A program made the position numbers and the translations under genes. From JAFEBO01 sp044221315 (GTDB taxonomy: Bacteria > Planctomycetota > Phycisphaerae > Phycisphaerales > UBA1924), in assembly GCA_044221315.1 (NCBI GenBank), contig JBGAPK010000017.1, positions 12,970 to 76,969 on the forward strand: DNA of 64,000 nucleotides, written 5' to 3'. The notes beneath the pieces are model-generated. The model was given only the letters and a program-made list of their open reading frames with translations. It did not search any database and was not told the origin of the DNA. Shown piece after piece: positions 42,827-51,416 of this stretch (position 1 is the stretch's first letter; the number at the start of each line of letters is the position of its first letter).

Positions 42827-43635
42827 TCCGGGCAATAGGTGGTCGGTGAATCCGTTTTGCTGAATACCGACAGATGACCGCCGGACCTCGGGCGCGCACT
42901 TCGCGTGGAGGTTTGAGCTCGGGTTCGTGTCATCCCGGCAACGGGAGTTCCGCCATGAACCGCTCACTCACAACACTGGTGGTGGCAACGGCCGGTCTGC
43001 TCATCGCCGCCGGCTGTGCCTCGAATCAATCCAATCGTGCCACCGCTTCTTGTTGTTGCGGCGCGTGTGTTGGCCCGGCCGGTTCCAAGACCGCCGTTGA
43101 TGTCAAGACCGCGGATGCGCTCCGGGAGTCGCTCCAGGATGAGCGCCGCGCCGAGGCTTTCTACACAGCCGTGACGGCCAAATACGGACAAGTCCGGCCG
43201 TTTTCAAATATCGTGCACGCGGAAGGGCGGCACGCCGCCGTCATTGAGATGATGATGACCCGGCACGATGTCCCCGTACCGGCCAACGCACAGACGGATC
43301 CGCCTGCCGTCCCGGGCACGCTCGCGGAGTGCAATCGACTCGCGGCCCAGCTCGAAGTCGAGAACATCGCCATGTACGACCGTCTTTTGGGGGACGTGAC
43401 CGCGCCGGATATCCGCGCGGCGTTTGAGAACCTGCGCAATGCCTCCAAGAGCAATCACTTGCCGGCCTTCGAGCGATGGTCAGCAACCGCAGGATCGGCA
43501 TCCACGGGCAGACCGATGGCGTACGCGGGTGGACGCGGGTCAGGGAACGGCCGTCTCGCTGCTTGCCGAGGCCCGTGCGCGATGACGCCCTGAGCGGGTT
43601 AAGCCACGGGGATTGTGCGGAGGCATTTCAAGCCG
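42806..43635. repeat. Direct duplication, copy 2 (~830 bp)
   Basis: Near-identical to 34214-35048, starting inside the 3' end of the RND permease gene and ending 40 bp past the ferritin-like stop. Small indels (AACC before AGATGACC) and scattered substitutions show that both copies have drifted. Same orientation, about 8.6 kb apart. Confidence 0.93.
42955..43593 (+). CDS. DUF2202-like ferritin-fold lipoprotein, copy 2
   Basis: A 212-residue lipoprotein, nearly identical to copy 1 at 34368 (nine differences seen, for example PFSNI for PFVNI and LLGDV for LLADV). The lipobox AAGC, the Cys run and all ferritin-like Glu and His residues are conserved, except that one helix-4 His differs (KSNHLPAF against KNHHLPAF). 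It follows the RND permease by 128 bp and may share its transcript, and it precedes the DUF2892 gene. Retention of both copies with mostly conservative changes suggests both are functional. Confidence 0.85.
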   Translation: MNRSLTTLVVATAGLLIAAGCASNQSNRATASCCCGACVGPAGSKTAVDVKTADALRESLQDERRAEAFYTAVTAKYGQVRPFSNIVHAEGRHAAVIEMMMTRHDVPVPANAQTDPPAVPGTLAECNRLAAQLEVENIAMYDRLLGDVTAPDIRAAFENLRNASKSNHLPAFERWSATAGSASTGRPMAYAGGRGSGNGRLAACRGPCAMTP

Positions 43636-43858
43636 GAGCGCAGCGTCTCCAGCATGCGCGGGTTATTCCCGTTTGGGTTCATTTCGCATCGGACGAGGCC
43701 CACGGCCCTGGTACTCGACGGCTCTGCGAGTAAAGCGGACTTCACGCACAATTCTGCAAAATGCCCTGCATTACGGCGGGAACCTCGCGCGCGGTGGCCG
43801 CCTCCAAAACACTGTCCCGGACCGCTTCTCGCCGCCTCAACATATCTGGAGAATCAGA

Positions 43859-44185
43859 ATGACCACCGCAGCAATGAACCGCAAGCCTGTCGAGCCCTCA
43901 CCATCTTCGGTCGATGTCTACGCCGGTGCACCCCACAGCAAGACGGTCATGCGTCAGACCCAGGGGCTGATCGGCACCGTCCTGATCGCAGGTGTGGCCG
44001 CTGCATACTTCGTGAGCACGGCGTGGTTCGTGGTGCCGACCATCATCGGAATGGGCCTGCTCGTCGCGGGCCTCTGTGGTATTTGCCCGATGGCCTCGTT
44101 CGTCGCGCGCTTGCCTTGGAACCGGTCCGCAGAGGCCGACTACCGCGCATCGTCCGGAAGCTGCTGCGGTGGCCGTTGCACCTGA
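43859..44185 (+). CDS. DUF2892 (YgaP-like) inner-membrane protein
   Basis: A 108-residue protein with GGAG upstream. After a soluble start (VDVYAGAPHSKTVMRQ), two hydrophobic helices (GLIGTVLIAGVAAAYFVSTA and VVPTIIGMGLLVAGLCGICP) match the DUF2892/YgaP transmembrane module, whose end is usually G-x-C-P. The C-terminus is Cys/Ser-rich (SCCGGRCT). In YgaP this module is fused to a rhodanese; here it stands alone beside a thioredoxin, suggesting a redox or sulfur role. Confidence 0.85.
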   Translation: MTTAAMNRKPVEPSPSSVDVYAGAPHSKTVMRQTQGLIGTVLIAGVAAAYFVSTAWFVVPTIIGMGLLVAGLCGICPMASFVARLPWNRSAEADYRASSGSCCGGRCT

Positions 44186-44278
44186 GTGGCCCAGACCAAC
44201 GCGAGCCTGCGGCCATCGCCTCGCAACAAGTCTGCTGGAATCACCCATTGTGCTCGTCACTCTTCGAGGAGACTACTT

Positions 44279-44620
44279 GTGAAAAGCCCAACGGCGACCG
44301 CGCTGCACCCGACCGCCAGGACGTTCGAGAAAGAAGTGCTCCAATCAGACCAACCGGTGCTCGTCGATTTCTGGGCTCCCTGGTGCCCGCCATGCATGAT
44401 GCTCAAGCCGGAGGTTGAAAGGCTGGCCGCAGAACTGCGAGGCCGCGCGAGGATCGCTTTCATCAACGTTGATGAACAGCCCGAACTCGCCAATATGTTC
44501 GGCGTGAGCAGCATCCCCGCGCTCATGATTCTCAAGAACGGCAAACAAGTGGACGCATGGGTCGGCCACACGCCGCGATCAACCATCCTCGCACGGATTG
44601 AGAAGCACCTCAACAAGTAA
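44279..44620 (+). CDS. Thioredoxin-family protein with WCPPC active site
   Basis: A 113-residue thioredoxin. The GTG at 44279 has GAGGAG 8 bp upstream. The active site is FWAPWCPPCMMLKPE, with Pro in place of the usual Gly (WCGPC). The cis-Pro loop (SSIPALMILKNGKQ) and the end (RIEKHLNK) are normal, and there is no signal peptide. WCPPC sites are found in some reductases and are expected to shift the redox potential. It lies 93 bp after the DUF2892 gene on the same strand. Confidence 0.9.
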   Translation: MKSPTATALHPTARTFEKEVLQSDQPVLVDFWAPWCPPCMMLKPEVERLAAELRGRARIAFINVDEQPELANMFGVSSIPALMILKNGKQVDAWVGHTPRSTILARIEKHLNK

Positions 44621-44711
44621 TTGACCAACGTGGATCGATAGCCGTTGCCGGGGCGTGCGCGGAACCGCCCTTGAGTTCAATGGCGCCGGGCAGGAGGGCA
44701 AGTTGACTCCA

Positions 44712-44746
44712 AGAGAAAAAAACGGGAGGCACTCGGCGTGCCTCCC
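44712..44746 (-). terminator. Intrinsic terminator of groEL
   Basis: A 9-bp stem, GGGAGGCAC and GTGCCTCCC (44724-44746), is followed on the minus strand by GTTTTTTTCTC. It is typical and strong, about 75 bp past the groEL stop. Confidence 0.9.
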
Positions 44747-44820
44747 ATCTTCATTGATCTGTTTACGCACTTCGTGCCGTCGCAGTGAAGTGCCCAGACG
44801 ACCGATCGAGCGGAGCCGGA

Positions 44821-46461
<1,641 letters not shown>

Positions 46462-46490
46462 TTTGTTTCCTTTCGGGGACTTTGGATTTC

Positions 46491-46596
46491 ACCACGAAGA
46501 ACACGAAGGGCACGAAGGAAGACTGGAAGGAGAAGACCGGGTTTTCTTTGACGCCAATTCTCTCTGCTTCTTCGCGATCTTCGTGCTCTTCGTGGT
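46491..46596. repeat. Inverted repeat of CACGAAG type, groEL upstream
   Basis: The left arm, rich in CACGAAG (46491-46521), pairs imperfectly with the right arm, rich in CTTCGTG (46567-46596). It fills the gap between groEL and the small upstream gene and would make a long stem in the transcript. Confidence 0.8.
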
Positions 46597-46611
46597 AAAT
46601 GAATCTGGTTT

Positions 46612-46863
46612 CTAGATCTTGGATGCGAACGGGTTGATGGGCTGCTTGAGGGTGATGCGGACGTAGGCGATCTGGGCCGGGTTGAGGATGAAGATGTGGG
46701 AGCCGTCGGTGACCTTGATGGTGTGATCGGGCTCGTCGGGGATGAGGATGGCGTTCTTGATGACGAGCGTTGCCGAGTGCTCGGGCACGTTGTGGTAGGC
46801 GATGAGCGCTTCGCGCTGGCCGTCGAGTTCTTTGAGGACTTGTCGGAGTTGGTCTGGGGTCAT
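46612..46863 (-). CDS. Small protein between groES and groEL
   Basis: An 83-residue soluble protein with no recognised family. It begins with a helix (TPDQLRQVLKELDGQREALI), then AYHNVPEHSATLVIKNAILI and GSHIFILNPAQIAYVRITLK, a likely beta-rich core. It has no signal and no Cys. It sits where groEL normally follows groES and is flanked on both sides by inverted repeats. A chaperonin-related role is only inferred from position. The codon pattern matches neighbouring genes. Confidence 0.7.
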   Translation of the reverse strand: MTPDQLRQVLKELDGQREALIAYHNVPEHSATLVIKNAILIPDEPDHTIKVTDGSHIFILNPAQIAYVRITLKQPINPFASKI

Positions 46864-46867
46864 GGGA

Positions 46868-46980
46868 AAAGGTGTCCAGGTGTCGAGGTTTCAAGGTGTC
46901 GAGGGAAACTCACGCTGCCGTGGTGGGTTGCGCGATTCCGCGCCCTTGACACCTCGGCACCTTGACACCTCGACACCTTT
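46868..46980. repeat. Inverted repeat of AGGTGTC type, groES downstream
   Basis: Left arm 46868-46905 (AAAGGTGTCCAGGTGTCGAG and on) pairs nearly perfectly with the right arm 46943-46980 (ending CACCTCGACACCTTT). It occupies the whole gap between groES and the small gene. Each arm is itself built of repeated AGGTGTCGAGG units. Confidence 0.85.
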
Positions 46981-46982
46981 CC

Positions 46983-47294
46983 TCAGTCGATGACCGCGAG
47001 GATGTCGTCCTCGGACATGATCAGGAGTTCCTGGTCGTTGATCTTGACCTCGGTGCCGCTGTACGAGGAGAAGATGACCTTGTCGCCCTTCTTGACCGAG
47101 AGGGGGATGCGCTGGCCGGTGTCGGTGTTGAGGGCCCCGTCGCCGACGGCGGTGATCACGCCGGTCTTGGGCTTGTCCTTGGAAGTTTCCGGCAGGAAGA
47201 TGCCCGAGGACGTCTTGGTCTCGGCCTCGTCGCGCTTGACGAGGATCTTGTCGTGCAGGGGACGGACGGCGACTTTCGAATCAGACTTGGACAT
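46983..47294 (-). CDS. groS: Co-chaperonin GroES
   Basis: A 103-residue cap of the GroEL ring. It shows VRPLHDKILVKRDEAETKTS, then GIFLPETSKDKPKTGVITAV (the mobile loop region precedes it) and GDKVIFSSYSGTEVKINDQE, LLIMSEDDILAVI. Length and motifs are normal. It lies on the same strand as groEL but is separated from it by about 0.5 kb with an extra gene and two inverted repeats. Confidence 0.97.
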   Translation of the reverse strand: MSKSDSKVAVRPLHDKILVKRDEAETKTSSGIFLPETSKDKPKTGVITAVGDGALNTDTGQRIPLSVKKGDKVIFSSYSGTEVKINDQELLIMSEDDILAVID

Positions 47295-47330
47295 GAATCA
47301 AAACTCCTCTGGTAATGGACGATTTTGGAT

Positions 47331-47458
47331 TTACCACAAAGTCACAAAGGGCACAAAGTTCACGAAGGGGGAATTCTCTTTTCTCTGCATTCCATTCGCT
47401 CTCCTGCCCGCTTCTTTCCTCTTGGTGTCCTTTGAGTTCTTTGTGTCTTTGTGGTGAA
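47331..47458. repeat. Inverted repeat of CACAAAG type, groES upstream
   Basis: Left arm 47331-47368 (TTACCACAAAGTCACAAAGG and on) pairs with right arm 47419-47458 (ending CTTTGTGTCTTTGTGGTGAA). It lies in the groES upstream region, so the groES promoter may be inside or beyond it. Confidence 0.8.
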
Positions 47459-47480
47459 AAACCTGACCGGCGAACCCGGC

Positions 47481-48023
47481 TTACGCCAGAGTTCCTCCCG
47501 GCCACCGACCCTGATAAAAACGCCCGAGGCATCTCCTGAGCACCTCGAGCAGGACATTCAGATCGTGCGCATCATGCGGCCGATCCACAACCGCAAACGC
47601 TCCCATCCGGAGCGCCTGCGCCATATCGCGATGATCATCCCGCACCGACCGGGCCCGCTTTACCACCACCGTCGGCGGCGGAGTCGCCATCCGATGCAGC
47701 AACTCCAGCAGCCGCGCCCCGCCCTCTTCCAACTCCGGCGCCACGGGCGCATCCGTGTCCACATCAACCCCCACCGGCGTCAGGTCCAGAGGCAGCCCCA
47801 GATCGACCACGGCGATATGAATCGGGATCGACTTAATAACGTCCTGAGCCTCGCGTCCCGACCCGGCCCGATGGGACAGGATGCCCATGGGCTCGAGCAA
47901 TTTTGGTAGGCGATCGACCCAGGGGTCCGGGTGCCAACCGGCATAGGACAGGAGCAGGTTGAGCCGGCCGCCGGGGGGGCAGCAGGAGGCGGGATTGCCG
48001 GAATGTGGCTCGATCGGGAGCAT
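47481..48023 (-). CDS. Receiver-like (CheY-fold) protein upstream of groES
   Basis: A 180-residue protein starting at the ATG at 48023. The core fits a response-regulator receiver: LNLLLSYAGWHPDPW, a candidate phosphorylation site in HIAVVDLGLPLDL, then ARLLELLHRMATPPPTVVVK and AQALRMGAFAVVDRP. The conserved Lys of the K-P motif is replaced (VDRP), and the acidic pair after the first strand is missing, so phosphorylation is doubtful. It has no output domain. It may be a degenerate receiver acting by protein contact. It shares its strand with groES but the gap holds an inverted repeat. Confidence 0.65.
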   Translation of the reverse strand: MLPIEPHSGNPASCCPPGGRLNLLLSYAGWHPDPWVDRLPKLLEPMGILSHRAGSGREAQDVIKSIPIHIAVVDLGLPLDLTPVGVDVDTDAPVAPELEEGGARLLELLHRMATPPPTVVVKRARSVRDDHRDMAQALRMGAFAVVDRPHDAHDLNVLLEVLRRCLGRFYQGRWPGGTLA

Positions 48024-48261
48024 GACGTAGAGAGACCTCTGGCAAGCCGGATGCCGGAAATGGCCGCCTTTGCCGGCCTGCAAGCGACGGCTCCCCCTCG
48101 CGCATGGCCCGAATGGGGCATTTTTTGAGCGTCCCAGCGACAGGAACCGCGCCGGAGCATCTTTTTGCTGCCGCGACTCGATTCGAAAAGACACGTGTGT
48201 GCCAATTCGGCAGGGAGAGGATCGCTGAAATTCCCGGTTCATGGGGTATTAGACTGGCGGC

Positions 48262-49677
48262 ATGCTGGAAATCGTGGTTGCGTTTCTGGGGGTTGGGTGT
48301 TTGGCGCTGCTGGGAGTGTCGGGGTGGCTGTTTGCCCTGCGTGGCCGGCTGATGGCGGATGCGGCCCGGAGCGAGGCTGAGAAGCGGGGGATGGAAGATG
48401 ACCTGACGCGGGCGTCGGTTCGGGCGCAGGAGGCGGAGGCGCGGCTTGAGGATGCGACGCGGCGCGGGCGGGTGAGCGAGATTGAGGCGGCGGAGTTGAA
48501 GGAACGGCTTCGGAGCGCGGAGGAGAAGTTGGAGCTGGAGCAGCGTGCGCTGCGCGAGCAGCACGCGGAGGTGCGGCGGGCGCTCGAGAAGCAGTTGGCG
48601 GATGCGGATGTGAAATTCTCGGCGACGTTCCGCGCGCTGGCGGGGCAGGTGCTGGGCGACACGCGAGCGGAGTTGACGAAGATCGCGGAAGAGAAGTTCA
48701 AGGGGCAGGCGACGATCGCGGCGCAGGACATGGAACAGCGCAAGCAGGCGGTGGAGCGGCTGCTCCAGCCGATCGCGGAGACGCTGAAGAAGACGGATGA
48801 GAAGCTCGCCGCCATCGAGAAGGAGCGGACGGGGAGTTACTCGGAACTGCGTGCGCAGGTGCAGCAGATGATGCAGGGGAGCGAGGCGCTACGTTCGGCG
48901 ACGGAAAAACTGGGGCGGGCGCTGCGCGATCCGAAGGTGCGCGGGCAGTACGGGGAGATTCAGCTCAAGAAGGTCGCGGAGCTGGCGGGGATGCGTGCGT
49001 TCTGCGATTTCACGGAGCAGTCGACGACGGTGGATGCGGACGGGAACCGCTTGCGTCCGGACATGATCGTGAAGTTGCCCAACAGGCGCGAGGTCGCGAT
49101 CGACGCGAAGGCGAACCTGAAGCCGTATCTGGATGCGATCGAAGCGACGGACCCGGCGCAGGTGGAGGCGTTTTTGAAAACGTTCGCGGACGGGATCGCC
49201 AACCAGGCTTCGCTGCTCGCGAAGAAGGGGTATTGGAAGCATTATGAAAATGCGCCGGAGTTTGTGGTGATGTTCGTGCCGGGGGATCAGTTTGTGGATG
49301 CGGCGCTGAGCCGGCGGCCGGATTTGCTCGAGGTTGCGGCGAGCCAGCGGGTGCTGCTCGCGAGCCCGAGCACGCTGATCGGGCTGTTGCGGGCGGTGCA
49401 CGTCGGATTCCAGGAGCAGACGCTGGCGGAAGAGGCGATGGAGCTGCGCCGGCTGGGAATGGAGTTTCACGAGCGCGCGGCGAACGCCTTTGAGAACATC
49501 GCCGAGATCGGGCGAGCGATCTCGAAGGCGGGGGGTGCGTACAACGATTTCGTAGCGAGCTACCGATCGAGGCTGGAGCCGACGCTCAAGAAATTTGATG
49601 ACGGTCCAACGAAGAGCAAGAAAGCTCTGCCGCAGGTTGAGGTGGTGAGCACGCAGTTGCGGCTGACGTCGGAGTAA
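48262..49677 (+). CDS. rmuC: RmuC-family DNA recombination protein
   Basis: A 471-residue protein. An N-terminal transmembrane helix (LEIVVAFLGVGCLALLGVSG) leads to a long coiled-coil (about residues 30-190; Glu/Arg/Ala-rich). The RmuC nuclease-like core follows: ALRDPKVRGQYGEIQLKKVA, DMIVKLPNRREVAIDAKANL, EFVVMFVPGDQFVDAALSRR and VLLASPSTLIGLLRAVHVGF. RmuC limits inversions between short repeats in E. coli. No partner gene nearby. Convergent with the PEP-CTERM gene at 49784 and separated from it by a hairpin. Confidence 0.93.
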   Translation: MLEIVVAFLGVGCLALLGVSGWLFALRGRLMADAARSEAEKRGMEDDLTRASVRAQEAEARLEDATRRGRVSEIEAAELKERLRSAEEKLELEQRALREQHAEVRRALEKQLADADVKFSATFRALAGQVLGDTRAELTKIAEEKFKGQATIAAQDMEQRKQAVERLLQPIAETLKKTDEKLAAIEKERTGSYSELRAQVQQMMQGSEALRSATEKLGRALRDPKVRGQYGEIQLKKVAELAGMRAFCDFTEQSTTVDADGNRLRPDMIVKLPNRREVAIDAKANLKPYLDAIEATDPAQVEAFLKTFADGIANQASLLAKKGYWKHYENAPEFVVMFVPGDQFVDAALSRRPDLLEVAASQRVLLASPSTLIGLLRAVHVGFQEQTLAEEAMELRRLGMEFHERAANAFENIAEIGRAISKAGGAYNDFVASYRSRLEPTLKKFDDGPTKSKKALPQVEVVSTQLRLTSE

Positions 49678-49724
49678 GAAGGCGTCCATTCATCCCGGCA
49701 TCGAGGGGACCGATCGCGGGTGCA

Positions 49725-49757
49725 AAAACAAAGCGGCCGCCCGGAGGGGGCGGCCGC
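49725..49757 (-). terminator. Terminator between rmuC and PEP-CTERM gene
   Basis: Stem GCGGCCGCCC and GGGCGGCCGC (49733-49757) with a GGAGG loop. The minus strand continues TTTGTTTTTGC, so it ends the PEP-CTERM transcript; it can also stop rmuC. Confidence 0.85.
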
Positions 49758-49783
49758 GTGTGAATTCGTATCGACTTCAGTAA

Positions 49784-50518
49784 TCAGCGGCGGCGACGCG
49801 TCGCGGCCAGGCCGGCGAGGCCGAGCATGGCAGCGGCGCCGGGCGCGGGGACGACGGCGATGTCGATGGAGTTGTTCGGAATGGAGAATTCCATGGTGTC
49901 GTTGTCGTCGGCGCCGGACCAGTCGAAGTAGAACGCGACGGTCCACTCGAGGCGTGTGGCGGTGGCGTAGTTGGAGCCGAAGCGGTCCTGGAATCCGAAC
50001 GTCGTGTCGGTGTGGCCGACGGTGTAATCAAAGCCGCCGGTGCTGGCTCCCACGCCGATGAGGAAATTACTGTCTTTATCGAAGAGGGTGAATCCGGTTT
50101 CGACGGAGTTCATGTGAACGGTGCCGCCGGTGACGGTGAGGCCGTACTTGAAGACGGTGCTGATGTAGTCGGCGGGGTGCTCCCAAATCGAGCCGTCGAA
50201 GGTCGAGGTGCCGCTGATGATCAGGCGGCTTGAGCTCACCGGACCCCTGGGGAGCCCGTAGGGGTAGCGATACTGCTCGCCGGTCAGGCCAAAGGCGCGC
50301 CCCTCTCCTCCGGTCCCGATGAGCTTGATGCCGTTGGGGATGTACAGGCCCTCCACCTGGGGCGGGGGAACGTCGTAGTCGTTCCAGTCGCTAATGCCAC
50401 GAGCCGTGGATTGGAACTGGAGATGGGCTTCGCTGTAAGACCAGTTGAAGCCATCGGCGTGGGCGGCGGCGGCAAGAGCGGCGCCAGCGATCACGGAGAG
50501 ACGAACAGCGTTGGACAT
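49784..50518 (-). CDS. Secreted PEP-CTERM-like protein
   Basis: A 244-residue exported protein. AAAGGGAAGAAG precedes the ATG. The signal is MSNAVRLSVIAGAALAAAAH. The body is aromatic-rich and beta-rich (FNWSYSEAHLQFQSTARGIS; LEWTVAFYFDWSGADDNDTM) without a known domain. The tail VVPAPGAAAMLGLAGLAAT then RRRR is a clear PEP-CTERM sorting signal. Standalone. Confidence 0.85.
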   Translation of the reverse strand: MSNAVRLSVIAGAALAAAAHADGFNWSYSEAHLQFQSTARGISDWNDYDVPPPQVEGLYIPNGIKLIGTGGEGRAFGLTGEQYRYPYGLPRGPVSSSRLIISGTSTFDGSIWEHPADYISTVFKYGLTVTGGTVHMNSVETGFTLFDKDSNFLIGVGASTGGFDYTVGHTDTTFGFQDRFGSNYATATRLEWTVAFYFDWSGADDNDTMEFSIPNNSIDIAVVPAPGAAAMLGLAGLAATRRRR

Positions 50519-50684
50519 TTCTTCTTCCCTTTGAACGAATTACACACCGCCCCCCCGCGCCGGGGAAGCCGCTTAAAAAGTGCCTCATGCCGCGTGTTCG
50601 GGCAAGCGAAATGGGGAGAGCGTGGGCGAAAAGGAGAGTCCCGAGGTGCCCTTTCGTGGAAATCGGGGGGCGGGCGGCGGGAAT

Positions 50685-51092
50685 TCAGGGTGTAGGGGCG
50701 AGTTCGCTGATCTGGAGCTGGTTGTTCTTAAACAGGGGGGGCAGGGGTTTTTTGGTGTCGCGAGGCCCCAGCGGGATGTTCCATTTGATCGTGCCATAGA
50801 CCTCTTCGAGCACGTCATAGGCGATGGGCTGCTTATCGGCGGGGACGACGTAGCGGACGGTGGAAAGTCCGACGTTGGCGGCGGAGAGAGTGGTGCGGAG
50901 CTGGGAGAGGTATTCGAGGCGGGCCTGGCGGTCGGCTTCGCTGGAGGCGAGGACCTTGGACTGTTCGTTCGTGAGCGCGGATTCGACGGAGGCGGATTCG
51001 GCCTTGAGCTGGTCGTAGCGGGAGGCGCAGGCTGAGAAGAAGAGCGTGCACGCGAGGAGGAGGGCGGTGCGCATGGCAGAGGTTATGCGCAT
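50685..51092 (-). CDS. Putative lipoprotein with coiled-coil segment
   Basis: A 135-residue protein. The ATG at 51092 (or one six codons later at 51074) opens a lipoprotein signal with lipobox SACAS. The mature part begins with a helical, charged segment (RYDQLKAESASVESALTNEQ, then SKVLASSEADRQARLEYLSQ) likely to form a coiled-coil, and ends with a short beta region (VRYVVPADKQPIAYDVLEEV). No family is recognised. The long frame upstream of the signal has no start support. Confidence 0.65.
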   Translation of the reverse strand: MRITSAMRTALLLACTLFFSACASRYDQLKAESASVESALTNEQSKVLASSEADRQARLEYLSQLRTTLSAANVGLSTVRYVVPADKQPIAYDVLEEVYGTIKWNIPLGPRDTKKPLPPLFKNNQLQISELAPTP

Positions 51093-51416
51093 TCCAATTG
51101 ACCGCTGCGCGACCGCGCCGGGGGGCCCGCTTTCCCTCATCGCTCCGCAGAGCATGAGACACCCTCCCCGTTGGGAAGGCGGAGGGCAAATGCGAAGGTA
51201 CGAACAGCAAATCCGGAAGTTGCGTGCGTTGTGCCGTGGACGCGGTCGGGCGGCGCGGGCTTTGGAGCTGCGGCCGCGGCGCATGGAAGACGGGATGTCG
51301 TTGGTTATTTGCTCTTTGAATTCGGGGCGAACACCCGGGAATTTGGGGTTCAATTTGGGGGGTCGTTTCTGTATGCTGGACGCGGTCGCGGATGGCGATT
51401 GACGAGGGAGTATTTC
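51093..51416. other. Gap between divergent lipoprotein and modular protein
   Basis: A 324-bp region with no supported gene. The right end carries GAGGGAG, the ribosome site of the modular gene. No clear promoter boxes or palindromes were seen. Confidence 0.5.

Noticed and set aside
34214..43635. Composite transposon
   Set aside because: No transposase, terminal inverted repeats or target duplication were found at the repeat ends; the repeats carry a lipoprotein gene instead.
47295..47480. CIRCE/HrcA operator upstream of groES
   Set aside because: No TTAGCACTC-N9-GAGTGCTAA or close variant was found in the region; only the CACAAAG-type inverted repeat.
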